From positions 126,836,127 through 126,900,126 of the forward strand of contig BTPG01000007.1 in the NCBI GenBank assembly GCA_036245525.1: 64,000 nucleotides of DNA, given 5' to 3'. A model generated the notes under the pieces. The model was not told the DNA's origin. It made no database searches and saw only the letters and a list, made by a program, of their open reading frames with translations. The DNA comes from Semisulcospira habei (taxonomy: Eukaryota > Mollusca > Gastropoda > Semisulcospiridae). Position numbers and translations under genes: made by a program. This document shows, one piece after another, positions 35,456 through 44,289 of this stretch; the first letter of the stretch is position 1; each line of letters begins with the position of its first letter.

Positions 35456-35645
35456 TTATTTCTTTTGTAACTTTTTCAGTCTGTTGCGGACGTAATCCTT
35501 AATGTTTGTCCAGGGCCTATGTCTCAGTGCGGGCTCTTCTGCCATTGCGTGCTGTATCTCGGCCTTTCCAGGAAGTTTGTTCACGACGAGGTGTGTCTTG
35601 AAACGAGTTTGAACAGCTTTCTCTTCAGCTTCCCCCCCATGGTTT
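35456..35645 (-). pseudogene. C-terminal segment of recombinase-fold protein, out of frame
   Basis: The - strand reads a lysine-rich, Myb-like helical segment (FKTHLVVNKLPGKAEIQHA, RPWTNIKDYVRNRLKK) ending at 35456. It continues the protein above after a one-base slip in the G7 run near 35640 (KPWGG then GS stop, against KPW plus EAEEKAV in the other frame). An indel or an assembly error at the homopolymer would equally explain it. Confidence 0.7.
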
Positions 35646-37724
35646 CCTTGTAAATCTAGCTTTCTTTCGAACAGGAGCTGACGCAGTACTGTCATCATCA
35701 AAACTATCTAGATTGTCATCAGGCTCTGGACGTCTTTTCTCCGTCATGCTCATCGATTCCTGTGTTGTTGACTTGCTACTTGCTTCATTCACAGGTGCTG
35801 TTCCCCCCCCCCCTCCCCCCCCCGAGACCTCTCTGCCAGTTTCTGATGTGTCTTCATTGTCAAAGTCAATCTCTTCATCATCGCCCAGCTCAGCTCTAAT
35901 GCAACTCTCAAAATCTGTCATCCCATTGTTAACTGACAGAAGAATCTTTGCCACTTTTGCCTTTTGAAGGACGTCTTGAGGCTGGCGGTAGATATGGCGA
36001 TGTATCCGAATATCATGGCCAAGGAAATCTGCCAGCTGATCCTGGTCTAACTTCGAGATGGCCATTGACTGAGCCAAAGTTGCAACCTGCTTCCGTAACT
36101 GAGTAAATGTGAACATGGCTGGGTATGACACCCCTGCTTCTAGGGCATGGGCCTTCAGAACATCATGGCCTCTGTAAGGCCTCTGACCAGAAGGTGTGGC
36201 AAAGATGTACTGGGAATCAGCGAGAGCTGGCACTGATTGCCTCATTTGAAGGATTCTGTCCACAGTTGTCATCATCTTCTTCGTCAGCAAAACGGGAACA
36301 CTCCTATTAAACTTGCCTCTGATTTCCACTCGCTGAAAATGATTCACCATTTTCTTCTCAACCTCTGTGAGACCTTTCAAGATATCTTGATTGGTGATCG
36401 ATCCAATCTTAGCATTCTGGAAGTCTGACACCTTCATTCTCTGAACTTCTCCCCCTCGTTTTCGGTTGAAAAGTGATACAGCACAAAGAGTTGCTTTAAC
36501 CACTGTCGGATAATCTTCCGAAACCATACTTGTCTCAAGAAGCTGTTGGACCTTCCTCACATCTTCACATGATGGGATCAGCTTGGGTTTGTTCATGGTC
36601 ATTTTCCCGACCGACTGGGCTGCTGTAACGGACACACAATCATACCAGTCCCCGTTGAAGACAGAGTCAAACCGCTGCGCCTCAGAGAGCTCCTGTCGCC
36701 ACCTGTCGTCTGAACCCTGCCCAAGCTGTTTGGATGCCTGTGACTTTTTGATCTGTGAACACTTTTTCAAAGCATGGCCTATGCGCATTGCGAGATTGCC
36801 TTTTTTGAACTGATGTGTGTCCTCATCAAAATCTGCTAGCTCTTTTACAGCCAGGACAACATGATCAAAGAAGCTAGCTGAATTGATCACAGCATTTAAA
36901 CTTGCGATTTTCATTTCTGACCTCACTCTGATAATCTTTAATAGTCTCCCTAACTCCCGCATCCTGGAGCTGATTTGTCCAGCCGTGTGTTCTTCAATGT
37001 CCCTGCGGTCAAATAATCTCTTTGCATACTCAAGAAGCAAGGGGTCAGTTCTGATGAGACGGCTTTTCTCATCATCTCTCTGGCTGGCCAAGACCTTGTG
37101 ATAGAAGGAAAATTCAACGTCTAAGGGTATTGGAAGCATTAGCCGACCACGGCGCGACACGTCCCCTCGCTGAGTGATCTGAAACCCTCCTGCTTTCTGA
37201 CAGCAACGTTTTGAGTGTACAGAGATCAGCTTTTTTTGATAGAGCCCTTTGCAATGGCTACAGGCGAGAAGGTCGTCTACCTTACTAGTTTTGGTGCGAT
37301 ACTTAGGAATCAAACATCCGGATTTGTTTTCAAGAACAGCAACGTTATGCATGTAATCACCCTCATCTTGTAGTCTGATCCATGCTCGACGTCTCTGCTT
37401 GGTCCCTTTTTCCATCGACAAAATTTTAGCAACGTCAGCCTCATCTGCATGGACATCTTGTAAGTGCGTGCTCATTTTCAAGACAAGCTTGCCACACAAT
37501 TTGCATGCATGTTTCTTGTCCCATTTGTACTTTCCTTTCCCTCTCTGCGACACGTGCACACCTGTTTCTTCTGTAAGTGCTCTTTCCCCACTCTTTCCAG
37601 CATCATGTTCCTTCTGCCTATCCACATTCTCATTGCCACCCCCTAACGCACACTGCACCTTGCTGGTACTAGCGTCACCGACACCTGGCCACCCCGAACC
37701 TGCCACTTTGATGAAATCTAACAT
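35625..37724 (-). CDS. Zinc-finger tyrosine-recombinase-fold protein
   Basis: 699 codons on the - strand. A C2H2 finger (C74, C77, H87, H92) and a C2HC finger (C155, C158, H170, C174) precede a helical middle. The C-terminal 180 residues have the layout of tyrosine recombinases: box I arginine in NRKRGGEVQRM (R421/R423), hairpin lysine K471 in RGKFNRSVPVLLT, box II arginine R544 in FTQLRKQVATLAQ, H570 in LADFLGHD and Y579 in HRHIYR. The usual HxxR is TxLR here. Such tyr-recombinase-domain proteins with N-terminal fingers are multiplied in fish, cnidarians and molluscs and are thought to descend from mobile elements. Whether this one cuts DNA is unknown. A poly-glycine stretch near residue 635 is G-run encoded. 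Start is the first Met in frame; an acidic upstream exon may add residues. Confidence 0.85.
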   Translation of the reverse strand: MLDFIKVAGSGWPGVGDASTSKVQCALGGGNENVDRQKEHDAGKSGERALTEETGVHVSQRGKGKYKWDKKHACKLCGKLVLKMSTHLQDVHADEADVAKILSMEKGTKQRRRAWIRLQDEGDYMHNVAVLENKSGCLIPKYRTKTSKVDDLLACSHCKGLYQKKLISVHSKRCCQKAGGFQITQRGDVSRRGRLMLPIPLDVEFSFYHKVLASQRDDEKSRLIRTDPLLLEYAKRLFDRRDIEEHTAGQISSRMRELGRLLKIIRVRSEMKIASLNAVINSASFFDHVVLAVKELADFDEDTHQFKKGNLAMRIGHALKKCSQIKKSQASKQLGQGSDDRWRQELSEAQRFDSVFNGDWYDCVSVTAAQSVGKMTMNKPKLIPSCEDVRKVQQLLETSMVSEDYPTVVKATLCAVSLFNRKRGGEVQRMKVSDFQNAKIGSITNQDILKGLTEVEKKMVNHFQRVEIRGKFNRSVPVLLTKKMMTTVDRILQMRQSVPALADSQYIFATPSGQRPYRGHDVLKAHALEAGVSYPAMFTFTQLRKQVATLAQSMAISKLDQDQLADFLGHDIRIHRHIYRQPQDVLQKAKVAKILLSVNNGMTDFESCIRAELGDDEEIDFDNEDTSETGREVSGGGGGGGTAPVNEASSKSTTQESMSMTEKRRPEPDDNLDSFDDDSTASAPVRKKARFTRKPWGGS

Positions 37725-37888
37725 AGTCGATACAATACTATGTCAGAGATCCCAGCAATTGATGCCGACACACCCTCTGAATCCGGTGAGCTCGAGCCAG
37801 GAACAAACTCCTCGTCATCACTGCCCTCGTATTGCAATGCGCTGGCACTACTCTCAGTCTCGGGTCCATCCCAGGCTCCATTTGCCAA
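37725..37888 (-). other. Possible acidic N-terminal exon of the recombinase-fold gene
   Basis: After a CTTTCTTTCTTTCTCCAG acceptor the - strand reads an acidic stretch (SDDEEFVPGSSSPDSEG) to a stop next to the Met of the main frame. The frames differ by one, so either a further splice or an indel joins them, or the exon belongs to a decayed N-terminus. Confidence 0.45.
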
Positions 37889-37984
37889 CTGGAGAAAGAA
37901 AGAAAGAAAGATTGAAACCAAAGCTGCATTAGGACAGAAACAGCCCAATTTTGGTTTAAGGGGCCTTGCACAAGAATAAAAAGA

Positions 37985-38195
37985 GTAATCCCGTGTATGA
38001 CCGATTTACATATGTGTGACCTCGGTGACGAGGGCTGGCTTCTGCAGCAGCAAAATCCACGTTTTCTGAAAATGCAAGCAGTTTTCACACATTTGTCAAC
38101 CCTGCGTGACCCTTTGAGAGAGGTCACTCAAATTGGCATGTTTAAAAAGGTCTTGCCACAAAGTATCCTTGGGCCAAGCTTGAAGAATGTGGCTT
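37985..38195 (-). repeat. Inverted copy of the 165-bp repeat edge
   Basis: On the - strand: GTGGCAAGACC, GGGTCACGCAGGGTTGA, TTTTCAGAAAACGTGGATTT, GCAGAAGCCAGCCC, AAATCGGTCATACACGG, collinear with 3005-3185. Confidence 0.85.
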
Positions 38196-38221
38196 GACTA
38201 GTCTCCGAGAAAATGCCACCA

Positions 38222-38436
38222 TTAACTCATTCTATCCCCAGACACACCACAGCAGGATAAGGATCGACCATGATAGTTCAAAGGTGATGCCAGAATAGCT
38301 TGGCGCCTACGGGCGCCAAGCTATTCTGGCATCACCCTTGAACTATCATGGTCGATCTGTGTCCTGCGCTGCAATGCAGTCTTGAGAGTACAGGGGCAAA
38401 ATTTAAGGATTTTGGTGTTGGGGTAGAATGAGTTAA
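38222..38436. mobile_element. TTAA MITE with H1 hairpin, best-kept copy
   Basis: TTAACTCATTCTATCCCCAG and TTGGGGTAGAATGAGTTAA are inverted ends with TTAA at both edges. The core at 38263-38368 is an almost perfect hairpin: GATCGACCATGATAGTTCAA, GCCAGAATAGCTTGGCGCC around TACG. Confidence 0.9.
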
Positions 38437-38848
38437 AGTTTACCATGGACGACGGACGGACGACCAGTGGCCCAGAACATAAACTCACTTTTGCTTCGCA
38501 CACACGCCAGCCAATAAAATGAAGATGATCATAGAATCACTTTAATTACCAGTTTGTAATTGGGAGCATTCCGCTGCCGTCCATGCACCCTCCTACCAGA
38601 CGCACCCTCTGTGGCAGAGGCTGGGGGGCCATGATGCTGCAGCTGACTAATTTGGCCATGGGCCTTGGTCATGTGCCAGGAAGGGGCGTGCTTGTCCACT
38701 TCCATAGATCCCGATGGGTTTGGACATCCTGCTGCCATCCGGCGCTGGGTGTGTGCAGAAAGTCCTGAGCCGGTGTGACCAAAACGGTCCAATATGCAAC
38801 CATGTCCAATACAACCATGTAAACCAATTGACATTTTGAATCAGATTG
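38437..38848. other. No gene seen
   Basis: Mixed sequence with a GACGGACGGACGACC patch at 38449. The overlapping short frames on both strands show no family signature. Confidence 0.5.
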
Positions 38849-39180
38849 ATTGTACATTGCTTAACGTCCCGACAGCAACAAGGCTTTCTCAGGACGTGCC
38901 TGCACTGCTTGTGAAAAAAACACCTAAACAGAACATTGCCATGTATGTCGCCAGCCGGTCAAATACGTTAAATAAACCTAACACATGGGGCCTAAATAAA
39001 GCTAAGACCATTTAGCAACACACATCCAATACCAAGAGCTACAGGCAGTGCAGACAGTAGGGAGAGTTTTAAAAAGGCAAATACAGGTGAATGGACAAAG
39101 GGTAGACAGAAACACATGCCCCAGAATAGAGAGAAAAACCCACCCTGTGGGGCTGACCAGGGTGACCCTGGGAACTAAAA
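38849..39180 (-). mobile_element. SINE-like retroposon, 5'-truncated
   Basis: On the - strand it ends GACGTTAAGCAATGTACAAT. It matches the family body (GGCGACATACAT, GGTCTTAGCTTTATTTAG, CACCCTGGTCAGCCCC) but lacks the CCCCACCC head. No clear target duplication was found. Confidence 0.8.
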
Positions 39181-39884
39181 ACTGGTAATACAGTAAAAAG
39201 CGACACTTCAGTTGCACATTCAGAAAGACCTGTTTGTGGACGTTTGTTCTTCGAATCGCGAGGCAGTTTTTGCGAACGAGGATTGAAATCTGGCGCCATT
39301 AAAAAAAAAAAAAGTCAACTCATGCATGTGTCAAGTTACTTTTCGATCACTGACAATCACACATGTCAGAAAAAAAAGAAACAAAATCGCGTGGCAGATT
39401 GAGCTTGTAATGGGGTTATTGAACGAATTCCTTTCATTGAAGAAGAAAGCTTTTGTTAAAATCGTGGAGTTCTATTATCATTTACTACAAGACTCAACGG
39501 TCAGAGAGAGGAAGACACGGACCGTGCCACGGCTGAAGCAGACGCCTTATTTTTCTGGGTCAAACGGGTATCGGGGATTGGAGGCATCTCTCAGTTAAAT
39601 AACTGCACTGAACAAGTACATTTGGGCGTGCTCTTAACTAAGAAATATTGCATAAAGTACCTCTGCAAACGCTGAAGAATGGCCAACGGTTGGGGACGAA
39701 AGACGTTTTAGGAAGGGCAAGGGAAACAACTCCGTTCATCGGTGTTGGGCTAACCAATCAGCGATCATCAAGTTGATCTGAAAACACTCCGCTTCCGTGT
39801 CAACACACAGGCCCAGGGCATCGCCAAAACACAACATGAAGTAAATCTGGCGAAATGGGGACATCCTATTTTGATATTTTTTTC
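39181..39884. other. No gene seen
   Basis: An A run at 39301-39313 and AT-rich sequence. Nothing named. Confidence 0.5.
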
Positions 39885-40019
39885 TGACTTTTGAATGAAA
39901 GATAATGCAGAAACAACCCTCAGAAAAAATGGGTGCCTGACTTGGTCACCCAGAATTTTACACACACCCATTTTGCGTAAGGATGGTAAAGAAAGTAACC
40001 CATTTGAGTGGTTTCGTGT

Positions 40020-40080
<61 letters not shown>

Positions 40081-40085
40081 CACAA
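39885..40085. repeat. Dispersed repeat and AC array
   Basis: 39895-40020 matches 33745-33869; (AC)n follows to 40085. Confidence 0.85.
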
Positions 40086-41105
40086 CTGGGAAGAAGCGAA
40101 TCGAGGGAGGTAACAAAATAGCGTACACTAAGATCTGACATAGACTTAGTGTTATCAGTGTGCAATAGGGGATTCCATCAAGAGTTACCTGTCACATCGC
40201 CGCGTAAGACGAGATTTAACGTCACAAGAGGTGTGAAGCTAGCCCTGTTGTCAGTGTGGCTAACAGTCATTGTTACAGTGTCATCGACCTGCCTTACAAC
40301 TGACTGACCGCCGCACAGGTAAGTGGCTCTCACACAGGACAAAACTTATATGTATTACACCTGTACTTGTCTACGCCAGTGTCGTGTTTATTCAGCCTGG
40401 ACAGTTGTTTCAGTTTTGTTTTTACCTTCGTTGTATTCCATTGTTTTTTTGGGTTACCGCTACTAGCCTGCCTTGTATGTTGTGATTGAGAAGGTTATCG
40501 TTGCTTTATTAAGTTCAGGGGTGGTTAATTTACGTGGAAAATGCGCTTCTGTCGATGACGTTTGATTCCCCTAAGAGTTTGTCGTGTAGCTAACCTGCGT
40601 TCCTATGTTCAAGTCTTCGCTTCACTGCTGACAGTGTTGACTTCCTGGTTTCACACAAGGCCACGCAACACTGTACACAGCTTGCATATAGTGCTTCTTC
40701 CCTTGCATTGACAAGCACGTTTCGTAAACACTCGGCATAATCAGTGACAACAGCTACTCCCCTCGGCACCCTACCTCTTCCTTTCCATTTGGTAACCTTA
40801 ACCCATTTAACCCCACAGACGCATTTCCCAACTTTTGGACTTTGTACCAGCTGTAGGAGATGGCTCGACCATGATAATTCAGGCAAGGGTAGTCCCGGAT
40901 GAGCTTGGCGCCTGAAGGCGGCACGCTCATCTGGCACTATCCTTGAATTATCATGGTTAAATCCATCTCCTGCTGTTGGGCGTTGGGGCTAAATGGGTTA
41001 AACTCAGTGTGCATCCTACTACTCACGGCATTGACTTGTGAAATGGCCGGGGTGGGGTGGCCATGACGTCGGTGGTGGTAGGGGTCGGCAGCACACGTTA
41101 AGGTC
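40086..41105 (+). repeat. Duplicated block D2, second copy
   Basis: Collinear with 13026-14036, including the GCACAG|GTAAGT donor at 40313-40324 and a TTAA MITE. An AC array follows at 41109-41183, as in the first copy. Confidence 0.88.
40798..41001. mobile_element. TTAA MITE with H1 hairpin, both ends intact
   Basis: TTAACCCATTTAACCCCACA and TTGGGGCTAAATGGGTTAA are inverted ends with TTAA at both edges. Core 40861-40965: CTCGACCATGATAATTCAGG, GAGCTTGGCGCC; one arm has a small CGGCACGC change. Confidence 0.88.
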
Positions 41106-41107
41106 TC

Positions 41108-41156
<49 letters not shown>

Positions 41157-41183
41157 CACACACACACAACACACACACACACC

Positions 41184-41375
41184 ACCTATTGCACATCGCT
41201 CCTACCGAACACAAAGGCTGAAAGCATGGCTGCGCAGCGCATGTAAAGTGTACTCTGTACCTCCAAAGCCTAGTAGTAATCTCCTCAGCGTATTCACGGT
41301 GTACCTAAGTCAGCGTCCTGCGCTCGCTTGTGGGGCAGGCACATGCCCGGTTTATGACAAAATGAATAGCACACA
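41184..41375. other. No gene seen
   Basis: Short unique-looking spacer between an AC array and a MITE. Confidence 0.5.
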
Positions 41376-41723
41376 TGCACAGAGGGCGGATCAGTTACCT
41401 CGAGCAGGCGGGGGGCGGGGGTCCAACCGTTTTTGTTTGGAACCTTCAACCTAATACAAAAGGCTTCCCCGACGCAGGACCTTGCTTCCTGGAGCCGAAA
41501 AATCGAAAGCGGGGAGGGGTGGGGGGGAGGGGGGGGGGTGGGTGGGTGGGGAGGGAGGATGCCGCGTGTGTGTTAAGACTCACCACTTTCCAAAATATCA
41601 AACAACGAGGAGGGGTTAAACATCCATAAGGAACTTTGTTATAGATTTTAGAGAATTTTGGCTCGGGGTGGGGGGGGGGGGGGGGAGTGGCAGCCGAACC
41701 TCCCCATCCCAAGATCCGTCCCT
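41376..41723. mobile_element. hAT-like MITE, second GGCGGATC copy
   Basis: Ends CAGAGGGCGGATCAG and AAGATCCGTCCCTG are inverted repeats, flanked by CATGCA on both sides. The interior (CAACCTAATACAAAAGGCTT, then G runs) is the reverse of the element at 15492-15932. Confidence 0.78.
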
Positions 41724-42119
41724 GCATGCAGTTACGATTACTAAAATCGACAACTTACGTTTAAAAAAAAAAAATCAGTAGTAGTACTAATTATTAGCCC
41801 GTTACATTACGGGCCCTAACTGGCGATTAATTTTTCAGTTGTTAGGGTGGGGCGATTATTTTTGTGGAAGCTGTCAGTCGTCTGCCATGTTTTTGTGATG
41901 CATAGTATTGTGGTATATGTTCCACTGCTATATATTTTGTTCCGTTTGTTTGTTGTTGCTTCCTTTACATTCATTCCTGCCAGTCACTTATTTAGTGCAC
42001 CCCTTGTTCCTATCTTTTTGGTGCTTTGATTACACGAGATCTATGATCATTGGTTTTGAGTTGGTGCTCACACGCCTAGCAGGCTGAGTGAGACCGCTCT
42101 GCATATTTTTGTGTTTTTG
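41724..42119. repeat. Spacer with a foldback arm fragment
   Basis: 41975-42062 (GCCAGTCACTTATTTAGTGC, GAGATCTATGATCATTGG) is a diverged piece of the foldback arm seen at 1-225 and 43506-43725. The rest shows no gene. Confidence 0.65.
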
Positions 42120-44256
42120 TTTTGGACAGTGTCTTGTCCTGCCGGTGGACTTTTGGTACTAGAGTGTCTGCCATGATGTAGGCCTCGTTTTGGTGTACCT
42201 TTTGTGCCATTTTGCCATCAGAAATGAGAACTCTATGGATTTTTTTTGTTCCTGAAGAAGTTTGTGACAGCAGTTCTCAGTCAGCCAAGTCAGTCTGGCT
42301 GGCCATTGTGTGCTGTGACCCTGTTCAGCAGTGGTTCTACAGAGTATGACTGTTTTCAACCTGTCAACACCGGGGCATCTACACCTGAGTCCACCTCTGC
42401 TTACTGTTCCACTGCCTCCACTGACACTGGTACACATGTACCCTGCGTTATTGCAGTGCATGACTCTGCATCATGTTTACCTTAGTCAGCCAGTGCTGCA
42501 GTACCTGATGTCAAGCCTTCCTGTGATATGCATGTGTGTCTACAGTCGCTGCCAGACTTCGTCCCTGCCTATAGAAGAGATGTCTTGCTGGACATTGGAA
42601 TTCAGCACTCTTTTCTGCTGTGCGGTTGTGTGTACAAGGCTGCGTTCACTGGATAGTCATTCCAGGTCACCTACTCTCACCTGCCCCAACAGCAACAGAA
42701 TGAAGCGGCCTCACAAAGGTGGTTGCCGTAAACTGAAATATGGTAGGTCAATTCCAATCATTGTATCTCTCCCATCACCCAAGATCACTGTGTCCCGCTC
42801 TGTTGACTTTCGGAATCTTATAACAGTTCCTGTTCTCAGTGCATCTAATAAACACAGAAGCGGACACTCTCTCTCAGTGGCACTCTTCAATGCACGTTCA
42901 ATGGGAACTCAGGAGAAACGCTGTGAATCAATGAATTTATCAAAGACAATCAAAGACACTGAAATTGTGCTGCTCACCGAGACTTGGCTCAGACCGTCCG
43001 GTGATGAAGCCAAGTGTCTGGATCTTACCCCTCCGGAATATCATGCCAAGTCGTTCCCCCGCAGCTCCTCTCGTAGCTGTTATCTAGAGAAACTCTCTCG
43101 GACCCTATCTGACGTGCATGTCGTCTTTTCAGTTTGAACATTTATCTTTTGAACTTGTCGAAGTGAAGCTCGGCCTCCCATGCAAACCCATCAATATATT
43201 TTGTTTATATCACCCTCCACCAAATAGAAAGAATAAACTGACTGACAGTATAAAACTAGACCGAAAGGGTTGACTGCCAGTGCTTGTAATTTAGAAGAAG
43301 CTACCAAGTGAGTAGGAAAAAGCACTGTCAAAGGAGAGAAGTGTGCATGATAGACCAATGATCATAGAGCTACTTTGGTCCAAGCACACAATAAAAAAAA
43401 AAAAGATAGGAAAGAGGTGGTGCGCTAAGTAAGTGACTGGAAGCAATGCATATGGAAGCCCCCCCCCCCCCCCGAAGGGGGGCGTATCACATATCCCACT
43501 GTTCCAGCCCAGTTTATTGAACAGTGGGATATGTGATACGCCCCCCTTCGGGGGGGGGGGGGGGGGGCTTCCATATGCATTGCTTCCAGTCACTTAGCGC
43601 GCTCCCTCTTTCCTACCTTTTTTGTGTGTGCTTGGACCAAAGCCAGATCTATGATCATTGGTCTATCATGCACACTTCTCTCCCTTGACAGTACTTTTTC
43701 CTACTCACTTGGTAGCTTCTTCTGACTGACAGTATGTTTATTGAACAGTTTCCAGACTTGTTGGACGTGTGCAACTCATGCAAGGGCGATGTGCCCATAC
43801 TGGGCGATCTCAACTTTCATTACGATCGTCCTTACCACACTTACACAGCCAAGCTTTTGGACGTTTTGCACATGTTAAACATGTCTCAAACTGTGAATGT
43901 ACCGACCATAGACATAGTCACATACTAGATTGGGTCATTTCCAGCTGCGACAGTGACATTTGCGTTCAACCTTGGTGACTGACGCTATTGCCTCTGACCA
44001 TCTATGTGTCATTTCAGAACTGAATGTGTTAGCACCTCCCCCTCCTTCTGCTACAAGAACTGTGTGTAACATCCGGGCCATTGATCGTTTATCATTCACT
44101 GCAGATATTCAGAACTGTTCGTCAGCCGTTCGTGATCTCGACGCGGAGCAGCTACATACCTTGCAGCTGAGTGAAGTTTCTTTACAAGAACCCTACGTGC
44201 GTGCGTCTGGTGTGGTCGCATCATTCTACGACAACGAAAACCACGTAACAATGTGA
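42120..44256 (+). pseudogene. CR1-like LINE ORF2 N-terminus (endonuclease), split
   Basis: 42660-43090 reads into an APE-type endonuclease (SVALFNARSMGTQEKRCE, VLLTETWLRPSGDEAKC, PPEYHAKSFPRSS). It carries on in broken frames to NIFCLYHPPPNRKNKLTDS. A 470-bp foldback then interrupts it. It resumes exactly at MFIEQFPDLLDVC, GDVPILGDLNFHYDR, then DWVISSCDSDICVQPW and ASDHLCVISELN. The catalytic LGDLNFH and SDH boxes are visible. No RT follows: sequence after 44256 is ORF1-like instead. Frameshifts and the insertion make it inactive. Confidence 0.85.
43238..43735. mobile_element. Foldback element H8 inserted in the LINE, 14-bp TSD
   Basis: The insert at 43252-43721 (470 bp) lies between perfect direct repeats CTGACTGACAGTAT (43238-43251, 43722-43735). 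Arms of about 205 bp at 43289-43725 pair AGAAGAAGCTACCAAGTGAG with CTCACTTGGTAGCTTCTTCT and contain AATGCATATGGAAGCC, C/G runs and GTATCACATATCCCACTG, with a loop near GCCCAGTTTATTG. Removing the insert and one repeat restores a continuous LINE frame (LTDS|MFIEQF). Confidence 0.92.
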
Positions 44257-44289
44257 ATATGCACTCGTAACTAAGGTTTTCTAGTGCCC

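Noticed and set aside
39326..39598. 90-codon + strand frame
   Set aside because: No similarity I recognise, no paralogue in the window, and composition like its non-coding surroundings.
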